A stretch of 25,135 nt of DNA from Bacteroidales bacterium (GTDB lineage: Bacteria > Bacteroidota > Bacteroidia > Bacteroidales > Bacteroidaceae). The notes below the pieces were generated by a model. It was not told the DNA's origin. It searched no databases and saw only the letters and a program-made list of their open reading frames with translations. Both the position numbers and the translations under genes were made by a program. The stretch's first letter is position 1. Each line of letters opens with the position of its first letter. Below, one piece after another: positions 7,761 to 15,853 of the stretch. The stretch spans positions 1-25,135 of the forward strand of contig SFCY01000015.1 in NCBI GenBank assembly GCA_004558865.1, written 5' to 3'.

Positions 7761-8618
7761 ATGAATTTGAACCTTACAAAGCCCCTCATCGTATTCGATT
7801 TGGAGACCACCGGACTCGACTTGGTCAAGGACCGGATTATTCAGATTTCATATATAAAGGTATATCCCGACGGCAGGGAAGAGCGCGAGAACCTCTTCGT
7901 CAATCCCGAGATGCCCATTCCCGCCGATGTGACCAAGCTCACCGGCATCACCGAGGAAGATGTGAGTGGAGCAAAGACCTTCAAGCAACTCTCCGCCCAT
8001 TTGGCGGAAAAGTTCAAGGGATGCGACTTCGCCGGATTCAACAGCAACCGCTTCGATGTGCCGTTGCTCTGCGAGGAGTTCCTGCGTGCGGGAGTGGACT
8101 TCGACTTCACCAAGAGCCGGCTCATCGACGCCCAGGTGATTTACCACAAGATGGAGAAGCGCAACCTCGCCGCCGCCTACAAGTTCTATTGCGGGCGCAA
8201 GATGGAAGAGGATTTTGAGGCCCATCGTGCCGACCAGGACACCGAGGCCACCTATCGCGTACTAATGGGCGAGGTGGACCATTATGCTCCGGGACGGCAG
8301 GAAGAACCCGAGCAGGTGCTGCCCAACGACATGAACGCACTGGCCGAGTTCTCCAAGCAGAACGACAATGTAGACTTTGCTGGACGCATAGTCTGGCACG
8401 ACTTGAAGGATGCCAAGGGCAACCCCATTCTCGACGCTGACGGCAAGCCCGAGCGCATAGAGACTTTCAACTTCGGAAAATATAAGGACGTGGCGGTGAG
8501 GGATGTCTTGCGCCGCGACCCCGGCTATTACAGCTGGATGCTTGCCGCCGACTTCCCGCTCAACACGAAACAGGCGCTCACACGAATCCGCTTACGAGAA
8601 TCGAAACTCAATGGCTGA
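7761..8618 (+). CDS. DnaQ-like DEDDh 3'-5' exonuclease
   Basis: A 285-residue exonuclease of the DnaQ (polymerase III epsilon/proofreading) superfamily. The DEDDh residues are in place: D13 and E15 in FDLETTG, D99 in FNSNRFDVPLL, and H155 with D160 in HRADQD. The region after about 235 (NFGKYKDVAV...DPGYYSWML) resembles the C-terminal domain of exodeoxyribonuclease X-like proteins. It starts 2 bases after dnaN, so clamp and exonuclease are made together. By inference it works in replication proofreading or repair with the clamp. I see no clear clamp-binding motif. Its stop overlaps the coaBC start by 8 bases. Confidence 0.9.
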   Translation: MNLNLTKPLIVFDLETTGLDLVKDRIIQISYIKVYPDGREERENLFVNPEMPIPADVTKLTGITEEDVSGAKTFKQLSAHLAEKFKGCDFAGFNSNRFDVPLLCEEFLRAGVDFDFTKSRLIDAQVIYHKMEKRNLAAAYKFYCGRKMEEDFEAHRADQDTEATYRVLMGEVDHYAPGRQEEPEQVLPNDMNALAEFSKQNDNVDFAGRIVWHDLKDAKGNPILDADGKPERIETFNFGKYKDVAVRDVLRRDPGYYSWMLAADFPLNTKQALTRIRLRESKLNG

Positions 8619-9813
8619 CACACTTCAAGGAAAGAAAATCGTGCTGGGCATCACGGGCTCCATCGCTGCCTACAAGTCGTGCCTCATCATCCGCAGCCTT
8701 GTAAGGCGCGGGGCAGAGGTGCAGGTTGTGGTCACACCATCTGGCAAGGAGTTCATCACCCCGCTCACGCTGGCCACACTGTCGCAGCATCCTGTCATCA
8801 GCGACTTCTTCTCCCAGCGCGACGGCACGTGGCATTCCCACGTGGAGTTGGGGTTGTGGGCCGACGCACTGATTATTGCTCCCTGTACGGCCAGCACGAT
8901 GGGCAAGATGGCCCACGGCATTGCCGACAACATGCTCGTGACCACCTATTTGGCCATGCGCGCTCCCGTGTTCATCGCACCCGCCATGGACCTCGACATG
9001 TACCGCCATCCCTCCACCCAGGCCAATATGGCCATCCTTCGCAGCTTTGGCAACCACATCATAGCGCCCGAGAGTGGCTTCTTGGCCAGTGGATTGGAAG
9101 GCAAGGGACGCATGGAAGAGCCAGAGCGAATCGTTGAGGCCGTGGCCCAATCGCTCTGTGGCACAACCGTGAGGCCTTCGGCCAAAAAGGTACTCATCAC
9201 AGCCGGCCCAACCTACGAGAAGATTGACCCCGTGCGCTTCGTAGGCAACTATTCTTCGGGCAAGATGGGGTTCGCCCTGGCCGAGGAATGCCTGCGCCGC
9301 GGTTTTGAGGTGTTTCTTGTGACGGGACCTGTCAGTCTCAGCTGCTCGCCGGCCATCCACCGCTTCGATGTGGAGAGCTGCCAGCAGATGTATGACGAGT
9401 CCGTCAGGCTCTTTCCCCAGATGGACGCCGCCATACTGTCTGCAGCCGTGGCCGATTTTCGCCCAGGGCAGGTGGCCGCCACTAAAATCAAACGCGAGGG
9501 CGACGAACTCATCCTGCGGCTACAGCCCACCCAAGACATTGCGGCCCAGCTTGGCAGGATGAAGACCAAGGCGCAGCGGCTTGTGGTGTTCGCCCTTGAG
9601 ACCAACAACGAGGAGGCCAACGCCAAGGGAAAATTGGAAAGGAAAAACGCCGACTTCGTGGTGCTCAATTCCACACGCAATGAAGGCACCACTTTCCGCG
9701 GCGACGACAATCAAATCAGTATCATCTCACGACAAGGGCAAAAGGACTATGATAAGAAGCCAAAGACTGAAGTGGCTCGCGACATTGTTGATGAGCTTTG
9801 CAATATCCTTTAG
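8611..9813 (+). CDS. coaBC: Bifunctional phosphopantothenoylcysteine decarboxylase/phosphopantothenate-cysteine ligase
   Basis: This 400-residue enzyme catalyses two steps of coenzyme A synthesis. The N-terminal CoaC flavoprotein half (1-185) has GSIAAYKS and catalytic His77 in HVELGLWAD. The C-terminal CoaB half (190-400) has ITAGPT, NYSSGKMG and the conserved lysine K292 in ATKIKR. The start at 8611 gives the usual N-terminus and overlaps the upstream stop by 8 bases; a longer frame from 8503 would overlap it by over 100. Two decarboxylase residues differ from E. coli: the PXMNXXMW-type motif reads PAMDLDMY (Asp126 for Asn125) and the Cys158 equivalent is Ser160 (LASGLEGKGRM). Its last 65 bases also code for the next protein. 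Confidence 0.95.
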   Translation: MADTLQGKKIVLGITGSIAAYKSCLIIRSLVRRGAEVQVVVTPSGKEFITPLTLATLSQHPVISDFFSQRDGTWHSHVELGLWADALIIAPCTASTMGKMAHGIADNMLVTTYLAMRAPVFIAPAMDLDMYRHPSTQANMAILRSFGNHIIAPESGFLASGLEGKGRMEEPERIVEAVAQSLCGTTVRPSAKKVLITAGPTYEKIDPVRFVGNYSSGKMGFALAEECLRRGFEVFLVTGPVSLSCSPAIHRFDVESCQQMYDESVRLFPQMDAAILSAAVADFRPGQVAATKIKREGDELILRLQPTQDIAAQLGRMKTKAQRLVVFALETNNEEANAKGKLERKNADFVVLNSTRNEGTTFRGDDNQISIISRQGQKDYDKKPKTEVARDIVDELCNIL

Positions 9814-10669
9814 CGCCAATGCGCAGGAACTCAATGCCACGGTCACCATCAACCACAACCAGATTCAGGGAACCGACGCGAGCGTGTTTGACAACCTGAA
9901 GGAGACGTTGACGAATTTTCTCAACGACCACCAATGGACCAACTTGAAGTTTCAGAAGAACGAACGCATCGTCTGCAACTTCAACATCACCGTGACCAAA
10001 TATGATGTGGCCACCAACATGTTCACCTGCAAGGCCCTCATCCAGGCCAACCGGCCCGTCTTCAATTCTTCCTATACCACCACATTCTACAACAATACCG
10101 ACAACGACTTCAACTTCGAGTTTGCCCAGTTTGACCAACTTACATTCAACGAAGAGGTCATCGACAACCAGCTCACGGCGCTTTGTGCCTATTATGCCTT
10201 TCTCATCATAGGCATGGATCTCGACACATTCTCCCCCATGGGCGGCGAGGACGTGTTGCAGCGGTGCATGAACCTGACCAACAATGCCCAGAACCTCTCC
10301 TTCACGGGATGGAAGAGCTTCGACACCGACCGCAACCGCTTTGCCATCATCAACGATTATCTCGACGGGGCCATGAAGCCCTTCCGCCAGCTGCAGTACG
10401 ACTACTATCGCAAGGGACTCGACGAGATGGCCAACAACGCCGAACGCGGGCGGACGGAAATCACCACTGCCCTTGAGAACGACCTGAAGAAAGCCCACGA
10501 GAACAGACCCATGAGTCTTCTGCCACAAATCTGGACAGACTATAAGCGCGACGAGCTTGCCAATATATATAAAGGTAAGGGCACGCAGAAGGAGAAGGAG
10601 TCGGTTTACGAGATTCTCTTCAGTATCAACGCCTCGCAAAACAATGCTTGGAACAAAATAAAGGAGTAG
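9749..10669 (+). CDS. DUF4835 secreted protein (PorD-like)
   Basis: The protein has 306 residues and an N-terminal signal peptide (hydrophobic 9-21, likely cleavage after Ala25 before QELNATV). The body fits DUF4835, a Bacteroidota family typically found between coaBC and recN as here. Some databases label this family a type IX secretion component, PorD; I cannot verify that role from sequence. The ATG at 9749 is chosen because it alone yields a signal peptide; the frame is open further upstream inside coaBC. It overlaps coaBC by 65 bases in another frame and is followed after 1 base by recN. It likely acts in the periplasm or at the outer membrane. Confidence 0.85.
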   Translation: MIRSQRLKWLATLLMSFAISFSANAQELNATVTINHNQIQGTDASVFDNLKETLTNFLNDHQWTNLKFQKNERIVCNFNITVTKYDVATNMFTCKALIQANRPVFNSSYTTTFYNNTDNDFNFEFAQFDQLTFNEEVIDNQLTALCAYYAFLIIGMDLDTFSPMGGEDVLQRCMNLTNNAQNLSFTGWKSFDTDRNRFAIINDYLDGAMKPFRQLQYDYYRKGLDEMANNAERGRTEITTALENDLKKAHENRPMSLLPQIWTDYKRDELANIYKGKGTQKEKESVYEILFSINASQNNAWNKIKE

Positions 10670-10670
10670 T

Positions 10671-12323
10671 ATGCTCAAGCAATTATACATCAAGAATTTC
10701 ACCCTCATTGATGAGCTCGACATCCCATTCTTCCCTGGTTTCTCCGTCATCACCGGCGAGACTGGAGCGGGAAAGAGCATCATTCTCGGCGCCATAGGCC
10801 TGCTCTTGGGCAATAGGGCCGACGCACGGCAAATCAAGCAGGGACAGCGCAAGTGCATCGTAGAGGCCCACTTCGACCTCAGCCGTTATGGCATGCAGGA
10901 TTTCTTCGAGAAGAACGATGTGGACTACGACGACGAATGCATCATCAGGCGCGAACTGAGCAGCAGCGGCAAGAGCCGTGGCTTCATCAACGACCAGCCC
11001 GTGACGGTGGCCTTGATGCGCGAGCTTGGCGAGCACCTCATCGACATCCATTCCCAGCACCAGAACCTGTTGCTGCAGAAGGACGACTTCCAGCTGCAGG
11101 TGGTAGACATCGTGGCCAGCGACGGACCTCTGCTTGACGGCTACCAGGCCGCCTATCGAAAATGGCAAGAGGCCAAGAGGCAGCTCAAGGAGCTTCAGAC
11201 CGAGATTGCCGCCAACAGGGAGAAGGAGGAGTTCATGCGTTTCCAGTTGCAGGAACTCTCCCAAGCCGAACTCAGCGATGGCGAGCAGGAGAAGTTGGAG
11301 AAGGAGGTGAGCACCATGAGCCATGTGGAGGAGATCAAGCAGGCTCTCTTCGAGGCCGACGGCATCCTCTCTGCCGAGGAGTCGGGCACAGTAGAAAAAG
11401 TGCGCGAGGCTTGGTCCACTCTTCAGAAGATCAATGGCCTCTATCCCGACATTCAAGAACTGAACCAGCGTCTCGACAGTTGCTATATTGAGCTGAAGGA
11501 CATTGCCGGAGACATTCAGAGCCATCTTGAAAGCGTGGAGTTCGACCCCGCCGACTACCAGCGCAAGTCTGAGCGTCTCGACCTCCTCTATGGCCTTGAG
11601 CAGAAGTTTCGCAAGGAAACCGTTGCCGAGCTCATCGCCGAGCGCGACAGCTTGGCCACCCAGCTCGACCGCATCGACAACAGCGAGGTGGCCTTGGCCC
11701 GCTGCCAGACCCTTGTGGATTCCTCTTTGGCCGAGGCCGACAAGGCCGCCGCGTCTCTGACGGAGGCTCGTCAGCATGCCGCCGACAAGATACGCAAGGA
11801 GATGGAGCAGCGGCTCCAGCCCTTGGGCATTCCCAACGTGAGGTTCAGCATTCAGATAGACAAGAAAGAACTCTCGCCCGATGGGGCCGACAAGGTTTGC
11901 TTCCTTTTCAGCGCCAACAAGAGCACGCCCATGCAGCCCGTGTCGCAGGTGGCCTCGGGAGGCGAGATTGCTCGTGTGATGCTTTCCATCAAGGCCATCA
12001 TCAGCAGTGCCGTGAGGCTGCCCACCATCATCTTCGACGAGATAGATACGGGTGTCAGTGGCCACGTGGCCGAGAAGATGGCCCTCATCATGCGCGAGAT
12101 GGGCGACAACAACCGTCAGGTTGTCAGCATCACCCACTTGCCACAGATTGCCGCCATGGGCTCTCACCACTACAAGGTGGAGAAGCACGAGACCCCCGAG
12201 GGCACGCAAAGCCGTATGCGGCTGCTCGACAAGGAGGAACGCATCACCGAGATAGCCCAGATGCTCAGCGGCAGCAACATCACCAATGCCGCCATTGAGA
12301 ACGCAAAAGAACTTTTAAAATAA
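10671..12323 (+). CDS. recN: DNA repair protein RecN
   Basis: A 550-residue SMC-like ATPase of double-strand-break repair. It has Walker A GETGAGKS (29-36), a long coiled coil (about 150-365) that is shorter than in full SMC proteins, an ABC signature ASGGE (428-432), and Walker B with D456-E457 in IIFDEIDTGVSG. The length is standard. It starts 1 base after the DUF4835 stop, within the dnaN operon, which links replication and repair genes with envelope genes. Confidence 0.97.
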   Translation: MLKQLYIKNFTLIDELDIPFFPGFSVITGETGAGKSIILGAIGLLLGNRADARQIKQGQRKCIVEAHFDLSRYGMQDFFEKNDVDYDDECIIRRELSSSGKSRGFINDQPVTVALMRELGEHLIDIHSQHQNLLLQKDDFQLQVVDIVASDGPLLDGYQAAYRKWQEAKRQLKELQTEIAANREKEEFMRFQLQELSQAELSDGEQEKLEKEVSTMSHVEEIKQALFEADGILSAEESGTVEKVREAWSTLQKINGLYPDIQELNQRLDSCYIELKDIAGDIQSHLESVEFDPADYQRKSERLDLLYGLEQKFRKETVAELIAERDSLATQLDRIDNSEVALARCQTLVDSSLAEADKAAASLTEARQHAADKIRKEMEQRLQPLGIPNVRFSIQIDKKELSPDGADKVCFLFSANKSTPMQPVSQVASGGEIARVMLSIKAIISSAVRLPTIIFDEIDTGVSGHVAEKMALIMREMGDNNRQVVSITHLPQIAAMGSHHYKVEKHETPEGTQSRMRLLDKEERITEIAQMLSGSNITNAAIENAKELLK

Positions 12324-12329
12324 ACAATC

Positions 12330-13961
12330 ATGTTAATGAAGCATATTCAGAAACACCTCTTCATGTTGATCTTCCTGCTCTCAGCGCTTCCCTTGAGTGC
12401 CCAGCAGGCGGCCAAAGCCGTTTTCCAGCTCACCACCTATAAGAAGGATGGAACCGTGCTGGCCCAATGTCATGGCTTCTTTATTGACGCCAACGGCGAG
12501 GCGGTGGCTCCTTGGAAACCCTTTGTGGGTGCGGAGCGTGCCGTGGTGACCGACGCCAAGGGTAAGAAGACTGACGTGAAGAGCCTCATCGGAGCCAATG
12601 AACTCTATGATATCTGCCGTTTCAACACGCAGCAGCCTTCCTCTCCCGTGCAGTTGGCCTCTTCGCCCTTGGCGGTTGGCGAGCCCGTAACCGTGTTGGG
12701 GCATAACGCTGTCAGCATGAAGGTGAGCAAGGCCGAGAAATTCAAGGACTACAACTATTATACGCTCAGCGTGGCCAACGACAAGCTCTATGGTTGTCCG
12801 GTGGTCAACAAGCAGGGCAGAGTGGTAGGCATCTATTCGTCCACGGCGACGGCCTCAGCTACAGACGTGGCTTTCACCAACGACTTCAAGGCAAATGGCT
12901 TGAGCCTCAACGACCCTGTTTTGAAGGCCTCGGGCATACGGCCTGCGCTCCCCGACAAACCCAACGATGCGCTCTTGGCCCTCTTCCTGTCCTCTGAGCA
13001 GGGCAACGCGGCTCAGCACGAGGCTTTCACCGATGAGTTCATCAGCAAGTTTCCCACTTCTGCCGAGGGCTATTCCCAAAAAGGCTCCATCTATCTCAAC
13101 GCGCAGGATTTTGCCAATGCCAGCAAGGTGATGGAGGAGGGAATCAACAAGGCGACGGCCAAGGATGAGGCCCACTTCAACTACGCAAAGATCATCTATC
13201 AAAAGGTGACCAACTTCCCCGATTCCGTCTATCCTGCATGGAATGCCGACAAGGCGATAGACGAGGCGCAGAAGGCCTACCAGATTAAGCCCAATTCGCT
13301 CTACAAGCATCTGCAGGCACAGGCCACCATGGTGAAGAAGGACTACGACAAAGCCTACTCGATGTTCATGGAATTGACCAAGGACACAGCGTTCAAGAGT
13401 GGGGAACTGTTTTATGAGGCCGCCTTGTGCCGCCAGCAGCAGAATGCGCCCAAAGAGGAGTTGCTCACGCTGCTCGACAGTGCCGTGGAGTGCCGTCCGC
13501 TCTCCTTCAACACTGCGCCTTATGTGTTGGCGCGAGCCCAGTTGCTCGATGCGATGGGACAGTATCGCCAGGCTCTCGCCGACTACAACCGCTACGACAC
13601 GCTCACGTTGGGACGCTCCAACGACACATTCTATTATATGCGCTATGCCTGTGAGCTGAAACTGAGGCAATACCAGCAGGCTCTCAACGACATAGCCCAT
13701 GCCATCGTGCTCAACCGCAATGTTCCAGGCTATTATGCAGAGATGGCCCAATTGCAGTTGCAGGTAAAGTTGTACGACAAGGCCATACAGACTGCCGACC
13801 TCGGCTTGAAGTCGTTCCCCGACTCGGGCGACCTCTATCTCATCAAGGGACTGAGCCTTATCTTCAGCGGCGACAAGCAGCAGGGGCTCTCGCTGCTTGA
13901 GGAGGCCAAGAGCCATGGTGTTGCCGAGAAGGCCGACGAGCTGATCAAGAAATACAAATAG
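12330..13961 (+). CDS. Secreted trypsin-fold pseudoprotease with TPR repeats
   Basis: A 543-residue protein with a signal peptide (hydrophobic 10-23, cleavage near SAQQ). Residues 28-185 follow the order of an S1/HtrA-type protease, but the active site is lost. The usual TNHHV segment reads APWKP (60-64), and the NSGGPLVN loop reads LYGCPVVN (153-160), placing Tyr where the nucleophilic Ser belongs. Residues 215-543 form repeated helical hairpins of TPR type, for example around 316-350, 400-430, 450-480 and 485-515. By inference it is a periplasmic scaffold rather than an enzyme. It starts 6 bases after recN and is the last gene before the terminator. An alternative start at 12336 would drop two residues. 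Confidence 0.8.
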   Translation: MLMKHIQKHLFMLIFLLSALPLSAQQAAKAVFQLTTYKKDGTVLAQCHGFFIDANGEAVAPWKPFVGAERAVVTDAKGKKTDVKSLIGANELYDICRFNTQQPSSPVQLASSPLAVGEPVTVLGHNAVSMKVSKAEKFKDYNYYTLSVANDKLYGCPVVNKQGRVVGIYSSTATASATDVAFTNDFKANGLSLNDPVLKASGIRPALPDKPNDALLALFLSSEQGNAAQHEAFTDEFISKFPTSAEGYSQKGSIYLNAQDFANASKVMEEGINKATAKDEAHFNYAKIIYQKVTNFPDSVYPAWNADKAIDEAQKAYQIKPNSLYKHLQAQATMVKKDYDKAYSMFMELTKDTAFKSGELFYEAALCRQQQNAPKEELLTLLDSAVECRPLSFNTAPYVLARAQLLDAMGQYRQALADYNRYDTLTLGRSNDTFYYMRYACELKLRQYQQALNDIAHAIVLNRNVPGYYAEMAQLQLQVKLYDKAIQTADLGLKSFPDSGDLYLIKGLSLIFSGDKQQGLSLLEEAKSHGVAEKADELIKKYK

Positions 13962-14015
13962 CTTAGGCGAGGAATGGCCCACGAGCATTTTGCGTGTTTC
14001 TTTTGAACGTTGAAT

Positions 14016-14061
14016 TGCCATGAATTGAACATCTGCGCGTGTTCAATTCATGGCATTTTTT
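14016..14061 (+). terminator. Terminator of the dnaN-recN-TPR operon
   Basis: A perfect 16-bp inverted repeat (14016-14031 with 14040-14055, arm TGCCATGAATTGAACA), an 8-base loop and six T residues. It lies 55 bases past the TPR gene stop. Confidence 0.9.
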
Positions 14062-14147
14062 ATTATCCCCGCTTGCTACAGGCGAATGCGGGAAACAACT
14101 ACACACAAATATTCCCTCTCCATGATTTGTGTCGGATGTTATGCTGC

Positions 14148-14213
14148 TGTGTGACAGTTGGTCTATTGTTGTGTGTTGGTTGTTCTACAGTTGTGTGACA
14201 GTTGCCACACAAC
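14148..14213. repeat. TGTGTGACAGTTG direct repeat with a perfect hairpin
   Basis: The 13-mer TGTGTGACAGTTG occurs at 14148-14160 and 14192-14204. The second copy forms part of an 8-bp inverted repeat, GTTGTGTG (14190-14197) with CACACAAC (14206-14213). The rest of the gap between the two convergent operons (14062-14246) is TG-rich and without a gene. No T-run follows, so it is not a terminator. Confidence 0.6.
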
Positions 14214-14246
14214 ATTGGGCGTCGCTTGGACAACAACCTTTAACGC

Positions 14247-14278
14247 AAAAGCGCCGCAGACAATAGCCCGCGGCGCTT
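14247..14278 (-). terminator. Terminator of the POT transporter cluster
   Basis: A 9-bp perfect stem (AAGCGCCGC at 14249-14257 with GCGGCGCTT at 14270-14278) reads on the minus strand into TTTT. It lies 32 bases past the transporter stop. Confidence 0.7.
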
Positions 14279-14309
14279 GGTTGATCACTTATATGATATA
14301 TGGGTTGAA

Positions 14310-15833
14310 TTATTTGGCGACCTTCTCCAACCGCTTCATCATGGCGAACATGAAGAAGGCAGAGAGGAGGCAGAGGACGATGAACACGACCCAAACCGTC
14401 CACAGGGGCAGGTCGCCCCAGAGGTAGCCACCCACGCTGACGAGTAGGTTGCCGAAGGCTGTGGCAACAAACCAGCCACCCATCATCACGCCCTTGTACT
14501 TGGGGGGAGCTACCTTGCTGACGAAGCTGATACCCATGGGCGAAAGCAGCAACTCGCCGAAGGTCAGGATGAGGTAGGTGCCGATAAGCCAGTTGGCAGA
14601 GACAAAATCACCGTCCTCGCCAAGGGCCTTCTGCTCGTTGGGTGTGGGCAGGCCGGTGGAGGCAAGGCACATCACTGCGTAGGCGCAGGCAGCCACCAAC
14701 ATGCCGTAGGCAATCTTGCGGGGGGCTGACGGCTCCTTGCCCTTCTTGGCGAGCGAGCTGAAGATGGCCATGCTCACTGGGGTCAGGGCCACCACATAGA
14801 ACGGGTTGAACTGCTGGAAGATGGGGGCACTGACCTCCACGGCACCATCAATCCGGGTGTATTCATAGCCTAACACGCAGCAGGCCAGGGCAATGACACC
14901 CAAGGCGATGAGGCGTCCCTTGCTGGTCTTGCTCTGGAAGAGGGCGAAGAGGGCGTAGACGATGAAGATGATGGCCACGAGGTTGACCACGTTGAAGGCC
15001 ATGCTCTGCACGCCCGTAGAGGTTTTCTGGGTGAACTCGTTGGCAAAGTAGGTCAGCGTGAGGCCGTTCTGATGGAAGGCCATCCAGAAGAAGATTACCA
15101 CGGCGAAGACGAGGCAGAGGGCGACGATGCGCTCCTTGGTCTCCTGTGGTGTGAGCTGCTCCACCTGCTCGGCCTTGGCGTCAGCAGACTTGGGTTGGTT
15201 GGCGTTGCCCTCCACCTGGCGGAAAGTCCAACGGAATGCGTAGTAGATGATGATGGAGATGATGAGCGAGGCGCAGGCCACGCCAAAAGAGAAATGGTAG
15301 GCCGATGCCGACTCGAAGCCCAAGGTCATGGCCCAGTCGTGGATCTTCACGGCTGCTGTGGGGGCGAAGAGCGCACCGATGTTGATTGCCATATAGAAAA
15401 TGGAGAAGCCGGAATCGCGCTGCGAGCTGTATTTGGGGTCGTCATAGAGGTTGCCCACCATCACTTGCAGGTTGCCCTTGAATAGTCCCGTGCCCAGACT
15501 GATGAGCAGCAGTGCTGCCAGCATGCATACCATGGCAAGGGTGTTGCCGCCCAGGGGGACAGCGAGGAAGAGGTAGCCGAGGAACATGACAATGATTCCG
15601 ATGGTTACCATCTTGCCATAGCCGAACTTGTCGGCCAGCGCGCCGCCCACAAGGGGCATGACGTAGACTAAGGCTAAGAAAATACTGTAGATGAGTCCGG
15701 CGTTTCCGGGCGTAAGCCCGAAGTTGGCTCTCAAGAAGAGTGCAAAGACGGCTATCATGGTGTAGTAGCCGAATCGCTCACCTGTGTTGGCCAAGGCCAA
15801 CGCATAAAGTCCTTTTGGTTGATTTTCGAACAT
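14310..15833 (-). CDS. POT/PTR2-family proton-dependent peptide transporter
   Basis: A 507-residue inner-membrane protein with about 12-14 hydrophobic segments, of the proton-coupled oligopeptide transporter branch of the major facilitator superfamily. It imports di- and tripeptides in characterised members. The N-terminus carries the family hallmark GERFGYYTM (18-26), and a positively charged loop DKFGYGK follows helix 2. A long charged loop around 205-225 separates the two halves. The first Glu of the ExxER motif is Asn here (N16-T-G-E19-R20). It begins 20 bases after the outer-membrane barrel gene, so it probably belongs to the same transcript. Confidence 0.92.
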   Translation of the reverse strand: MFENQPKGLYALALANTGERFGYYTMIAVFALFLRANFGLTPGNAGLIYSIFLALVYVMPLVGGALADKFGYGKMVTIGIIVMFLGYLFLAVPLGGNTLAMVCMLAALLLISLGTGLFKGNLQVMVGNLYDDPKYSSQRDSGFSIFYMAINIGALFAPTAAVKIHDWAMTLGFESASAYHFSFGVACASLIISIIIYYAFRWTFRQVEGNANQPKSADAKAEQVEQLTPQETKERIVALCLVFAVVIFFWMAFHQNGLTLTYFANEFTQKTSTGVQSMAFNVVNLVAIIFIVYALFALFQSKTSKGRLIALGVIALACCVLGYEYTRIDGAVEVSAPIFQQFNPFYVVALTPVSMAIFSSLAKKGKEPSAPRKIAYGMLVAACAYAVMCLASTGLPTPNEQKALGEDGDFVSANWLIGTYLILTFGELLLSPMGISFVSKVAPPKYKGVMMGGWFVATAFGNLLVSVGGYLWGDLPLWTVWVVFIVLCLLSAFFMFAMMKRLEKVAK

Positions 15834-15853
15834 ATTGGTAAAATTGTTTAAAG

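Noticed and set aside
10683..12209. 508-codon minus-strand ORF opposite recN
   Set aside because: Antisense shadow of recN for the same reason.
14190..14213. Perfect hairpin as a third terminator between the convergent operons
   Set aside because: No T-run on either side, and both operons already have better terminators at 14016-14061 and 14247-14278.
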